DNA of 28,293 bases from Methanobrevibacter sp. (GTDB lineage: Archaea > Methanobacteriota > Methanobacteria > Methanobacteriales > Methanobacteriaceae): positions 1 to 28,293 of the forward strand of contig WRMT01000005.1 of NCBI GenBank assembly GCA_009777005.1, given 5' to 3'. The notes below the pieces were generated by a model, which saw only the letters and a list, made by a program, of their open reading frames with translations, did no database searches and was not told where the DNA came from. Shown piece after piece: positions 16,839 through 25,802 of the stretch; the first letter of the stretch is position 1; every line of letters begins with the position of its first letter. The position numbers were made by a program, and so were the translations under genes.

Positions 16839-18140
16839 ATGGTATGGAATAAAAAAGCAGAATGTATGGAAATAGAAGAAAAAAAAGAGTTACAGTTGAA
16901 GTTACTTAAAGACACAGTAAAAAAAGCTTATGATAATGTACCATTTTATAAAAAACGCTTTGATGAAGCAGGAATCACACATGAAGATATTCAATCACTT
17001 GAAGACATTGAAAAACTTCCATTTACTACAAAAACAGATTTAAGAGATGCTTATCCTTTTGGAATGTTTGCAGTACCAGATGACGATATAGTTGAAATCC
17101 ATACCTCATCTGGAACAACGGGAAAACCAACAGTTTCAGGATACACTGAAAAAGACATTGAAATATGGTCCGAAGTTGTAGCAAGATCAATAACTATGGC
17201 TCTTGGAACAGAAGGAGATAAAATACAAAATTGTTATGGTTATGGTTTATTTACTGGAGGATTAGGTATCCATTATGGTAGTCATAAAGTAGGAGCTACT
17301 GTTATCCCAATTTCAGCTGGAAATACTAAAAGACAAGTAGAAGTGATGAAGGATTTTCAAAGTACTATTCTTACATGTACTCCCTCTTATGCACTGTATT
17401 TAGCTGAAGTTCTTGAAAAAGAAGGATTAAATCCTGAAGAAATTAGTTTAAAGTCAGGAATTTTTGGGGCTGAAATGTGGACTGAAGAAATGAGAGAGGA
17501 ACTAGAAAGAAGACTTGGTATTGTTGCATTAAATATCTATGGATTAACTGAAATTATTGGTCCTGGTGTAGCTCAAGAATGTACAGCTAAAGCAGGTTTA
17601 CATATTTCTGATGATCACTTTTATCCAGAAGTTATTGATGTAAAAACTCATCAAGCTTTAGAAGAAGGAAAAAAAGGAGAACTCGTTTTAACGACATTAA
17701 CAAGAGAAGGAATGCCAATAATTAGGTTTAGAACCAAAGATATCACAGCTCTTAGAATAGGTAAATGTGAATGTGGCAGAACATTGGTAAGGATGGATAG
17801 AATTACAGGTAGAAGTGATGACATGCTTAAAATACGAGGAGTTATGGTTTTTCCATCCCAAATCGAGCGAGCATTACTTAAAATCGATGATTTAAGTCCA
17901 AACTACCAGATAATTGTTACAAGACCAAAACATCTTGATGAACTCGAAGTTCGCGTTGAAGCTTCTGCTGAGCTATTTTCAGATGAAATGAAAAAAATGG
18001 AAGAAGTTGAAGCTAAAATAGCTAATAAAATACATAAAGAAATTGGACTTAGAGTAAATGTATCATTAACCGAACCAGAGACTCTTCCAAGGAGTGAAGG
18101 TAAAGCAGTTAGAGTTTTAGATTTAAGAAAATTTGACTAA
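16839..18140 (+). CDS. paaK: Phenylacetate-CoA ligase family enzyme
   Basis: A 433-residue AMP-forming ligase of the PaaK type, which joins phenylacetate or a related aryl acid to coenzyme A at the cost of ATP. The AMP-binding P-loop motif TSSGTTGKPT lies at residues 89-98. A second motif NIYGLTEIIGPGV near residues 232-244 and the FRTKDITALR and RMDRITGRSDDMLKIRG stretches (about residues 300-340) mark the hinge to the small C-terminal domain. CECGRT looks like the short Cys pair common in PaaK homologues. ATG start with AAGGGAT 5 bases before. A double-ACT gene follows about 400 bp downstream, and iorBA lie beyond on the other strand; in methanogens these together fix aryl acids into aromatic amino acids. 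The exact acid is not known. Confidence 0.93.
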   Translation: MVWNKKAECMEIEEKKELQLKLLKDTVKKAYDNVPFYKKRFDEAGITHEDIQSLEDIEKLPFTTKTDLRDAYPFGMFAVPDDDIVEIHTSSGTTGKPTVSGYTEKDIEIWSEVVARSITMALGTEGDKIQNCYGYGLFTGGLGIHYGSHKVGATVIPISAGNTKRQVEVMKDFQSTILTCTPSYALYLAEVLEKEGLNPEEISLKSGIFGAEMWTEEMREELERRLGIVALNIYGLTEIIGPGVAQECTAKAGLHISDDHFYPEVIDVKTHQALEEGKKGELVLTTLTREGMPIIRFRTKDITALRIGKCECGRTLVRMDRITGRSDDMLKIRGVMVFPSQIERALLKIDDLSPNYQIIVTRPKHLDELEVRVEASAELFSDEMKKMEEVEAKIANKIHKEIGLRVNVSLTEPETLPRSEGKAVRVLDLRKFD

Positions 18141-18306
18141 AAATGAATAAAAGTTAGTGATAAAACTTTAATCTCAAAATTGATTTTAAGATAATAAATT
18201 AAAAATTATTGATTATTAATTATTTATTACTATTTTATTTTAACTAAAACTCATTAATAATCTTATTATCATTAATAAAATCATAAATTAGCTTTATTAT
18301 CATTAT

Positions 18307-18495
18307 AACTAATAAATTATTAGAATAACTATAAATTAATAAATTATTTAGAATAACTATTAAATTAGTAAATTATTTAGAATAACTATTAAATTAGTAA
18401 ATTATTTAGAATAACTATAAGTTAATAAATCTATTTCAAATAACTATTAAGTTAATAAATTATTTAGAATAACTATTAAACCATTAATTATTTTA
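18307..18495. repeat. 28-29 bp tandem repeat, six copies
   Basis: AATAACTATT or a variant recurs at 18324, 18352, 18381, 18410, 18439 and 18468. The copies at 18352, 18381 and 18410 are almost identical (GTAAATTATTTAGAATAACT). The array occupies most of the gap between paaK and the ACT gene and ends about 50 bp before the ACT start codon. Confidence 0.92.
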
Positions 18496-18542
18496 TATGA
18501 ATAAAAATTATTGTTTATTTATTAATACAAAGGAAGTATTTT

Positions 18543-18971
18543 ATGGAAATAAAACAAATATCAGTATTTATTGAAAACAGGAAAGGTAGATTAAAAAAAG
18601 CTATTGATACTCTTTCAAAAGCTGAAATCAATATAAGGGCTCTTTCAATAGCTGATCATGCTAAATTTGGTATTTTAAGACTAATTGTTTCAGATAATGA
18701 AAAAGCAAAAAATGCTCTTGAAGAAAACAAGTTTGTTGTAAAAGAAAATGATGTAATAGTTGTTGAAATTCCCGATAAACCAAATGGATTAAATTCACTT
18801 TTAGAAATATTAAATGATGAAAATATAAATGTTGAATACTTATATGCATTTGTAGCTAAAACTGACGACGCTGTTGTTGTTGTGAGATTAGAAAATGTTG
18901 AAGAAGGAATAAAAGCTTTAAAAGCTAAAAACGCGAATTTATTGACAAGGACATATATTGATAATTTGTAA
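18543..18971 (+). CDS. Double ACT-domain protein
   Basis: A 142-residue soluble protein made of two ACT domains, roughly residues 1-70 and 71-142. The first shows the usual ISVFIENRKGRLKKAIDTLSKAEINI opening, with Gly15 at the ligand turn, and the second has PNGLNSLLEILNDENINVEYLYAF followed by VVVVRLEN. ACT domains bind amino acids at dimer interfaces. Stand-alone double-ACT proteins next to paaK and ior genes are common in methanogens and are thought to sense aromatic amino acids or aryl acids; no DNA-binding domain is present. ATG start with AAGGAAG before it. The 3' end overlaps the first copy of a 38 bp repeat. The function in this pathway is inferred from neighbours. Confidence 0.85.
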   Translation: MEIKQISVFIENRKGRLKKAIDTLSKAEINIRALSIADHAKFGILRLIVSDNEKAKNALEENKFVVKENDVIVVEIPDKPNGLNSLLEILNDENINVEYLYAFVAKTDDAVVVVRLENVEEGIKALKAKNANLLTRTYIDNL

Positions 18972-18989
18972 AATTAAATATATGCAAGA

Positions 18990-19083
18990 GAAATAAATTT
19001 GTAAAATAAAAAACTTAATTTATGGATGAAATATATTTGTAAAATTAAAAACTAAATATACGACGGAAATAAATTTAAAAAAT
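18990..19083. repeat. 38 bp tandem repeat, three copies
   Basis: GAAATAAATTTGTAAAATAA or a variant recurs at 18990, 19028 and 19066. A related segment (GATAATTTGTAAAATTA) at 18960 covers the end of the ACT gene. It lies between two convergent genes. Confidence 0.85.
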
Positions 19084-19086
19084 TAA

Positions 19087-19377
19087 TCAAGATTCTGAAT
19101 CTTTGATTAACTTAGTTAAATCCTCTCTTGAATAACCTAACTCAATAAATAGCTTTGAAATAGAATCAGAAAAATCATTACTATTTTTTATTTTTTTCCA
19201 TTTTTTAAAATCATTTTTTAGTATAGAATTAATAAGTAGCTGAACTGTTATCAATGTATCTCCATCAATAGCTACTAAAACTTTTTTGTCTTTAAAATAT
19301 CCTTTTGGGTCAACTAAATTAAAATTTTCATCAGAATTATCTCTTTGAATTATTGCATTCTTAATTTCATATGTCAT
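19087..19377 (-). CDS. Small hypothetical protein
   Basis: A 96-residue protein that I do not recognise. It is soluble and mixed in charge, with a central segment DKKVLVAIDGDTLITVQLLI at about residues 33-52 that looks like a beta strand and helix, and a lysine-rich second half ending SREDLTKLIKDSES. There is no cysteine, metal motif or membrane segment. The ATG at 19377 is preferred over an in-frame GTG at 19386 because GGGTG lies 6 bases before it. It stands between the ACT gene (convergent) and iorB (same strand, 345 bp upstream). Coding is supported by the clear ribosome site and by charged, non-repetitive composition in an AT-rich region. A role with the aryl-acid genes is possible only by position. 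Confidence 0.6.
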   Translation of the reverse strand: MTYEIKNAIIQRDNSDENFNLVDPKGYFKDKKVLVAIDGDTLITVQLLINSILKNDFKKWKKIKNSNDFSDSISKLFIELGYSREDLTKLIKDSES

Positions 19378-19386
19378 AGTACACAC

Positions 19387-19721
19387 CCTTTTAATTTTAG
19401 TAAATAAATAACAATTTAAAATTTTAAATCTTTATTTTACTTTTCAAATCATTATTTTAAATTAACAGCTATTATTAACGATTTTAAATAAGTTTAAGGT
19501 TATTGATCTTTTTTTAAATAAACTAATTTATAATGATTTTTGTAATAATAAATAAAAATAATTATTAATTTTATTTAAAATATTTTTAGTGCTTTTTTTG
19601 ATAATTAATAAGAATATTATATTTTTAATTAGAATAATCTTAATTAATTTTCTTAATAAATAAATAAAATAATTATTATTTTTAATTAAAATAATCTTAA
19701 TGATTTTTATTTTTCAAATTT
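19387..19721. other. AT-rich intergenic between iorB and the small hypothetical gene
   Basis: No gene is seen. TATTTTTAATTAGAATAATC at about 19620 recurs as TATTTTTAATTAAAATAATC at about 19678, a two-copy repeat of about 58 bp. Confidence 0.5.
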
Positions 19722-20333
19722 TCAATTAACATTGGATTTAACTGCATTATATCCGTTTTCAATAGCTTTTAAGTTCATATCATGGAAACGCTCATTTAAA
19801 TTATTTTTCATTGCTTTTATAACTGCTTCTTTTGATAATGGAAAAGTGTCATTAGCTATTGCAGAACCTAAAAGAACCATATTCAAAGATAAAAGACTAC
19901 CAGCATCTTTAGCTAATTTTTCTCCTTCAATAGGAAAAACATGTTTGTAATTATCATTTAAAATAGCTATTATTCTAGCTATTTCTGGATAATTTTGATT
20001 TGACTGACTTAAAGTAGAAGGTATTATTGGAAGTGTGTTAAAAATTATTTTTGTATTTTTATTAGCTTTTTTAAGACCTCTTACAGCTTCAATTGGTTCA
20101 AACCCAAGAATAACATCTGCTTCTGCTTCTTCTATTATTGAACTTTTATAATCTCCGATTTTAAGTTCTGTAGATACGACACCTCCTCTTTGAGACATTC
20201 CATGTATTTCGCTTAGTACAACCTCATATCCTTCATTCATAGCTGCTTCACCAATAATTACAGATGTTTTAATTATTCCTTGTCCACCAACACCACAAAC
20301 ATAAATACTATAAGATTCTTTTTCATTAAACAT
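19722..20333 (-). CDS. iorB: Indolepyruvate:ferredoxin oxidoreductase, beta subunit
   Basis: A 203-residue subunit of indolepyruvate ferredoxin oxidoreductase, which with IorA converts aryl-pyruvates to aryl-acetyl-CoA with reduction of ferredoxin, or runs in reverse to carboxylate aryl-acetyl-CoA. The family's N-terminal GVGGQGIIKTS loop is near residues 14-24, followed by LSEIHGMSQRGGVVSTELKIG near 41-61, the conserved face toward the cofactor. I place the start at the ATG at 20333, because GGTGAT lies a few bases before it and the in-frame GTG at 20342 is inside that ribosome site. It follows iorA by 45 bp and is surely co-transcribed. Length is typical for the gamma/beta-type single domain. 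Confidence 0.93.
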   Translation of the reverse strand: MFNEKESYSIYVCGVGGQGIIKTSVIIGEAAMNEGYEVVLSEIHGMSQRGGVVSTELKIGDYKSSIIEEAEADVILGFEPIEAVRGLKKANKNTKIIFNTLPIIPSTLSQSNQNYPEIARIIAILNDNYKHVFPIEGEKLAKDAGSLLSLNMVLLGSAIANDTFPLSKEAVIKAMKNNLNERFHDMNLKAIENGYNAVKSNVN

Positions 20334-20378
20334 AGCTATCACCCAAAACCCTTTTATTAGATATTATTATTAGAATTT

Positions 20379-22478
20379 TCATTGTATTTTAACCTTAATA
20401 GCTTTTTCATTACACATTTGAAGACAAGTTCCACAACCTTTACAGATACCCTCATCAATTATAACCTGCTCATCTTTTGTAGAAATAGCTGGACAAGCAA
20501 GAGTGTTTACACAATCTAAACATTGATTACATTTGTCCTGAATAATTTCCATTGGGTTTTTCTTTTTTTGCCCTTTGATAAGAGTGCAAGGATATTTAGC
20601 TATTATAACCGCAACACCATCAAATTCTAAGGCTTTTTTATAAGTGTCAACTGTTTTTCTCAAATTAATAGGGTTTATAGTTTTAACAAACTCACAACCA
20701 GCAGCAATAGCTATTTTTTCTATTGAAATTTCAGGAGCTAAATCACCCATTCCATCTACAGGAAGTCCTGGGTGTGGCTGACCTCCAGTCATAGCTGTGG
20801 TTCTATTATCCAAAACTGTAAGTACAAATCTGTGTTTATTGTGGACTGCATTTACAAGAGGAGGGATACCTCCGTGGAAAAATGTTGAATCTCCAATAAA
20901 GCTTATAATTCTTTGATTAGTAGCTGCTGAAAAACCACAAGCATTTCCTATACTTGCTCCCATAGATAAAAGATAATCTGCAGTTTTATAAGGAGGACTG
21001 ATTCCTAAAGTATAACAACCAATATCTGAAGAAAATATTAAATCTTCCTCAGCTATTCCTAGTTCTTCAGCTGCTTTTTTAACTCCAAAATAAGTAGATC
21101 TATGAGAACAGCCAGCACATAATGTTGGTGGTCTATTAGGTAGCTCATCCATTAAATTAGCTATTTCTTCACTTATAGAAGAATCAATTTTTTGAGAAAA
21201 GTCATTTTCAACAGGTTTTTCATAACAATCAATATCAACACTTGTTCCCATTGATTTAAGTTTTTTATATAATTCTTCTTTTTCAATTTTGCCAGTAGAA
21301 TCAATATTATTTAAAACTTTATTAAATGAATTTCTAATAATATCTGGAGTAAATTCATAGATTAATGGGAAAATACCATTTAACTTACCAAAAACAGGAA
21401 TATCTAAATTATTTTTTCCTAAAACAGCTAATATTTCTTTTTCCATTATTGGATCAACTTCTTCTACAACAAAAACCCCATCTAAATCTTTAACAAAATC
21501 AAAAATCCTATCTCTTCCAAAAGGATAAGAAAAACCAAGTTTTAAAATATCCATTTCAAGATTATCTTGATTTACAATATCATATGCATAATTAAAAGCA
21601 CCACCACTAGCTATTACTCCTAATTTCAGATTACTATTTTTATTAAATTTGTAAACTTCATTTAAATCAGATTCATTAGCTACACTTTCAATATTTTTGA
21701 TTTTACACACTAGCTCTTTATGCATTGTAAGTGCATTAGCTGGTACAGGTACAAACTGTTTTTGATCTTTTTCAAAGTAAGCTTTTTCCCAATGACATTT
21801 ATTTTCATCGTTACTATTACTATTACTATCACTACTTGTATTATTAGTATTACTATTGCTGTTGGTATTATTATTATTATTTTTATTATTATTTGAAAGG
21901 TTTTTAGAAGATATTTCTCCCAATTCTACTATTCCTCGCATATGAGAAATACGTGTTGTTGTACGAAGTAAAACAGGGATATTAAATTTTTCAGAAAGTT
22001 CAAAACCATATTTCATCATGTCTTTTACTTCTTGAGGATTTGATGGTTCTAAAAAAGGTAAATTTGCAAGTCGAGCATAATTCCTAGTATCTTGTTCATT
22101 TTGCGATGAATGGATAGAAGGATCATCAGCAACAAGTACTACCATTCCTCCATTAACACCAGTATAGACTGCACTTACAAAAGAATCAGAAGCTACATTT
22201 AATCCCACATGTTTCATAAAAACGAATGATCTAAGACCACTAGCTGCACTCGAGGCAGCAACTTCCATAGCTACTTTTTCATTAATAGAAAATTCAAAAA
22301 ACATTCCAGCGTCTTTAGCTATTAAAGATAGAATATTTCCTATTTCAGAAGAAGGAGTCCCTGGGTATGTAGAGGAAATTGAAACTCCTGCTTCAATAGC
22401 ACCTCTTACCGCTGCTTCATTACCTAAGAGAAAAAGTTTATCACCAGATTTACCTTTGACTAACTGTTTTAAATCCAT
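20379..22478 (-). CDS. iorA: Indolepyruvate:ferredoxin oxidoreductase, alpha subunit with Asn/Ser-rich insertion
   Basis: A 699-residue thiamine-pyrophosphate subunit of indolepyruvate ferredoxin oxidoreductase. The N-terminal pyrimidine-type domain begins after MDLKQLV and has STYPGTPSSEIGN near 36-48. The TPP-binding domain shows CAGCSHRSTYFG (about 453-464), SDIGCYTLG (about 483-491) and GDSTFFHGGIPPLVNAVHN (about 528-546), then DNRTTAMTGGQPHPG. A C-terminal ferredoxin-like pair has Cys-x2-Cys-x2-Cys-x5-Cys-Pro (about 649-662) and Cys-x2-Cys-x2-Cys-x3-Cys (about 678-688). Residues of about 194-225 are an Asn/Ser/Thr low-complexity insertion that is not typical. ATG start at 22478 with GGTGAG before it. 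It leads the iorA-iorB operon. Together with PaaK it can make aryl-pyruvates for Phe, Tyr or Trp synthesis. Confidence 0.95.
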   Translation of the reverse strand: MDLKQLVKGKSGDKLFLLGNEAAVRGAIEAGVSISSTYPGTPSSEIGNILSLIAKDAGMFFEFSINEKVAMEVAASSAASGLRSFVFMKHVGLNVASDSFVSAVYTGVNGGMVVLVADDPSIHSSQNEQDTRNYARLANLPFLEPSNPQEVKDMMKYGFELSEKFNIPVLLRTTTRISHMRGIVELGEISSKNLSNNNKNNNNNTNSNSNTNNTSSDSNSNSNDENKCHWEKAYFEKDQKQFVPVPANALTMHKELVCKIKNIESVANESDLNEVYKFNKNSNLKLGVIASGGAFNYAYDIVNQDNLEMDILKLGFSYPFGRDRIFDFVKDLDGVFVVEEVDPIMEKEILAVLGKNNLDIPVFGKLNGIFPLIYEFTPDIIRNSFNKVLNNIDSTGKIEKEELYKKLKSMGTSVDIDCYEKPVENDFSQKIDSSISEEIANLMDELPNRPPTLCAGCSHRSTYFGVKKAAEELGIAEEDLIFSSDIGCYTLGISPPYKTADYLLSMGASIGNACGFSAATNQRIISFIGDSTFFHGGIPPLVNAVHNKHRFVLTVLDNRTTAMTGGQPHPGLPVDGMGDLAPEISIEKIAIAAGCEFVKTINPINLRKTVDTYKKALEFDGVAVIIAKYPCTLIKGQKKKNPMEIIQDKCNQCLDCVNTLACPAISTKDEQVIIDEGICKGCGTCLQMCNEKAIKVKIQ
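21804..21899. repeat. Coding Asn/Ser microsatellite in iorA
   Basis: A short tract of AAT/AGT-type codons gives about 32 residues of N, S, T and D within IorA. It keeps the frame and probably forms a disordered loop between two conserved segments. Confidence 0.75.
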
Positions 22479-23253
22479 TATTTCTCACCATAAAGTTTAG
22501 CTATTGAATATAAAAATATTTTTTAATTAATAATTTGATTTCTCAATAGCTACTTAAAATTATTTAAATAGAGTAATCAGAATTAATTAAAGATTATTTA
22601 AATACTAGATACTAATCATCTATTAATTCTTATAAAATCTAGATAAAAAATACTAATAAATAAGTAATATTAATAATTCAGATATACTTTTAAAATTATT
22701 AATAAATATAATTTTTGATTAATTATAATTAATAATCATGATAAAATAGAAATATTTTAAAATATATTCATGGATAAATGAAAGCTTTTAAAAAATGTAT
22801 TAGAAAAATTCTTTTTTTAAAATAAATAGCTATTGTGATTAAATATTTTATTTTATAAGTCTTATTAATATTATTTTTTTTAAATATTACTTTTTAATAC
22901 CTATTTAAAGAAATAAAGAATTATTATAAAAATTTATTAATCAAAAATTTATTTTTTAAAATATGATGGGATACTATAAAAACTTTATCTTAAAATCAAA
23001 TTAAATGAAATATAATATTATAAAGAATATATTAAAGATAAATCAAGAAATTAAAGATAAAGAATATTAAATAGCTATTTTCATTAATGAAAAAGTACTC
23101 TTAAAATAAATAAAAGAAAATTCAATTTTTAAAAAGATTTAAATAAAAAAAGTATTCTATAGTGTTTTTTAAATGTTTGTTAAATTAATAAATTATAATT
23201 TAAGTAAATTTTGATAAAATGAATAATAAGTTTCACAATGATTATTTTAAAAT
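22479..23253. other. AT-rich intergenic, no gene seen
   Basis: This first half of a 1.7 kb gap holds the iorA promoter. ATTATTTAAATA near 22560-22605 is repeated once at about 36 bp. TAGCTA motifs occur at about 22498, 22542, 22828 and 23072. I find no open frame with a ribosome site. Confidence 0.5.
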
Positions 23254-23308
23254 AATAGAGAATAGCTACAGCCAGTATTAACAACTGTAGCTCATTTTAC
23301 ACTCTATT
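23254..23308. other. Two-stem hairpin, possible small RNA element
   Basis: AATAGAG (23254-23260) pairs with CTCTATT (23302-23308), and inside it AGCTACAG (23264-23271) pairs with CTGTAGCT (23285-23292) around a 13-base loop. The stems are 7 and 8 perfect pairs. It is followed by AAGGGGGAG, a TATA-like ATATATTTAAA and a second G-rich patch (GCGTAGGGGGAGGC at 23392-23405). Nothing recognisable is coded, and strand cannot be assigned. Confidence 0.35.
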
Positions 23309-23978
23309 ACTAATTTTCATTTTAAGGGGGAGAATATATTTAAAAACCCTTCATTGAAAATTGTTATAATGGATAAAAGACAAAAAATATAGCGTAGGGG
23401 GAGGCTTATTAATTTTTTGCCTTGTTTATCTAATATAAAAATCACATAAACTAGGATAAATATAATAATGTTCAACAAATTCACAATCTAAAAATTTTTT
23501 ATTTTTAAATTTTTTCTATTCTTGAATATTGAAACAGTTTTATAAACTCATCCTTCTATACGAACAGTTTAATCATCATCCTATATAAACATGACTATTT
23601 TTTACATACAGTTATGAGAATATGTATGATGATTCAAATTTTTAAAAATTTTTATATATTCCTGAAAAGGCTTTTTATGATTAATAAGTTATATAAAAAT
23701 TATTTATTTTAAAAAATATTAAGTATAGAATAAAAATTCCTCATGAAGTTTTATTTAATGTATCTATGACTAATTTTATAAATTATTAATACATACTTTT
23801 TTCTTCATCAGAATATTTGACAAAAACATTTATGAAAAAAAGTAAAATACTATTTATTACAGAATATACATATTAAGAAATAATCATTTTATTATACTCA
23901 ATAATAATTGTTAATATTGATGCTGTAAAAATTTTACCTCTTATCCCATATTGTCCAGTTAAAAACATTTTCAAATGA
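23309..23978. other. Intergenic stretch with two G-rich patches, no gene seen
   Basis: AAGGGGGAG near 23324-23332 and TAGGGGGAGG near 23395-23404 look like strong ribosome sites but lead to no sizeable frame. AGGC(TTATTAATTTTTT)GCCT near 23402-23422 is a short hairpin. The remainder is AT-rich. Confidence 0.4.
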
Positions 23979-24098
23979 GAAATTTATATTATAATTAGGA
24001 AATATATATTGTAGCTAGAAAATATGTATTATAATTAGGAAATATGTATTGTAGTTATGAAATTTATATTATAATTAGGAAATATATATTATGCTGAG
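23979..24098. repeat. 20 bp tandem repeat, six copies
   Basis: GAAATTTATATTATAATTAG or a close variant recurs at 23979, 23999, 24018, 24039, 24059 and 24079, at 19-21 bp, close to two turns of the helix. Copies alternate between ATTATAATTAG and ATTGTAGCTAG endings. The array ends about 118 bp before the tfrB start. Confidence 0.92.
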
Positions 24099-24215
24099 TA
24101 TTTTTTTAAGAGGCGAAATTATACACAAAATAAATATTCTTTAATTTAAAAAACGTTAATCATAGGCGATTATTTTTATGAATTATAATCATAAGCACTA
24201 TTTTTGGAGATAAAA

Positions 24216-25802
24216 ATGATAGAAATTCAGGTTTTAAGGTATGATAAAGAGAAAGATAGAGAACCTTATTTTGAAAAATATAAAATTGAAAAAAGCAATA
24301 AAATGAAAATTTTAGATGCTTTAATATATATTAATGAAAATTATAATGGTAATCTAAGTTTTAGAAGCTCTTGTAGAGCAGGACAGTGCGGCTCTTGTGG
24401 ATTAAAACTGAATGGGAATCCTGTGCTTGCTTGTAAAAATGAAGTAGAAGATAAATCTATTCTTGAACCATTGGATTTTCCAGTTATAAAAGATTTTATT
24501 GTTGATAACGGGGAAATCGAAAATAAAGTAGCTAATATGAATCTATGTCTTGAAAAAGTAGAAGATGAAGTAACTAATGAGTTATCAGACACAACAGCTA
24601 CTAATACCTCAATGAATATTTGTGCTTGTCCTTCTATTATTGGAAGCGAAGAGTGTATGGATACTAAAAAGGTTAGAAGTTGTATAGAATGCTATTCCTG
24701 CCTTTCAGCATGTCCAGTAATAAAAGAAACTGAAAATTTTGCAGGACCCTATTTTATGAGGTATCTTTCTAAATTTGACTTTGATCCAAGAGATAGTGGA
24801 GAGCGAACAAAAGAAAGTGTAGAAAATGGTCTTTATTATTGTACAAGCTGTGGAAAATGTGGGGAAGTATGCCCTAAAGAAATCAATAGCTTTGGGGATG
24901 CAATAGAAAAAGTAAGAGCATTAGCTTTTAGAAAAGATTTAGGTCCACTTGAAGCACATATAAATGTTGCAGAAACGATAAAAGACACTGGTCGTTCTAT
25001 TGAATCATTAGGAGAAAAATTCATTGAAACCATTAACAAAGTAGCTAAAAAAGAGGATAATTCATCAAGTGAAAAAAAGATGGTGAAACCAAAAATAGCT
25101 ATTTTCACAGGGTGTATGGTGGATTATAGACTTCAAAATGTTGGATTTGCCCTTATTGATGTATTAAAAGAAAATGGAGTAGATGTAGATGTTCCTCAAG
25201 GACAAGTATGTTGTGGATCACCACTTCTAAGAACTGGACAAACTGACATTGTAGAAGACCTAGTTAATAAGAACAATGAAATATTCTCTAAATATGATAC
25301 TATAATAACTGTTTGTGCAGGTTGTGGAGCTACTTTAAAGAAAGATTATCCAAAATATGGAATTAACTTAAATATAGTAGATATTAGTGAATTTTTAGCT
25401 AGCAAACTCAATACAAAAAATATGAAAGATTTAAATTTAAAGGTTACTTATCATGACCCATGCCATTTGGTTCGAGGTCAAGAAATTGCAAATGAACCAC
25501 GAGAAATACTTAAAAAAATCAAGGGCGTGGAATTTGTAGAAATGGAAAAACCAGATCAATGTTGTGGAGCTGGTGGAGGAGTTCGTGCAGGTAAACCTGA
25601 AATTGCTCTTGGTCTAGGTAAAAAGAAAGCAGATATGATAAAAAAATTAGGTGTTGATGCTGTAATAAGCATATGTCCATTCTGTCAGTATAATATCCAA
25701 GATGCATTAGAAAATGAAAATTCTGATATAAAAGTTATGAACATATTAGAACTTTTGAAAATGAGCTATGGTATTAATGGTGGTGAAAATAAAGAAAGAT
25801 AG
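24216..25802 (+). CDS. tfrB: Fumarate reductase (CoM/CoB) iron-sulfur subunit TfrB
   Basis: A 528-residue iron-sulfur subunit of the methanogen fumarate reductase, which reduces fumarate to succinate using coenzyme M and coenzyme B thiols and yields CoM-S-S-CoB. Domains in order: an N-terminal [2Fe-2S] domain with SSCRAGQCGSCG (Cys53, Cys58, Cys61, then Cys73); two [4Fe-4S] sites with CIECYSCLSACP and CTSCGKCGEVCP; and two CCG-type cysteine domains of the HdrB kind, seen as CMVDYR with VCCGSP and as DPCHLVRG with QCCGAGGG. The catalytic partner TfrA is not in the window. The ATG at 24216 is used because GGAGAT lies 4-5 bases before it; the in-frame TTG at 24204 overlaps that site's approach. 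It stands alone on the plus strand. Confidence 0.92.
   Translation: MIEIQVLRYDKEKDREPYFEKYKIEKSNKMKILDALIYINENYNGNLSFRSSCRAGQCGSCGLKLNGNPVLACKNEVEDKSILEPLDFPVIKDFIVDNGEIENKVANMNLCLEKVEDEVTNELSDTTATNTSMNICACPSIIGSEECMDTKKVRSCIECYSCLSACPVIKETENFAGPYFMRYLSKFDFDPRDSGERTKESVENGLYYCTSCGKCGEVCPKEINSFGDAIEKVRALAFRKDLGPLEAHINVAETIKDTGRSIESLGEKFIETINKVAKKEDNSSSEKKMVKPKIAIFTGCMVDYRLQNVGFALIDVLKENGVDVDVPQGQVCCGSPLLRTGQTDIVEDLVNKNNEIFSKYDTIITVCAGCGATLKKDYPKYGINLNIVDISEFLASKLNTKNMKDLNLKVTYHDPCHLVRGQEIANEPREILKKIKGVEFVEMEKPDQCCGAGGGVRAGKPEIALGLGKKKADMIKKLGVDAVISICPFCQYNIQDALENENSDIKVMNILELLKMSYGINGGENKER

Noticed and set aside
23417..23449. Short peptide after GGGGGAGG
   Set aside because: The G-rich patch looks like a ribosome site, but the only following frame is a TTG start with about 10 codons, too short to support.
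25519..25707. 62-residue minus-strand frame
   Set aside because: It is the reverse of conserved tfrB coding sequence and has no start signal.
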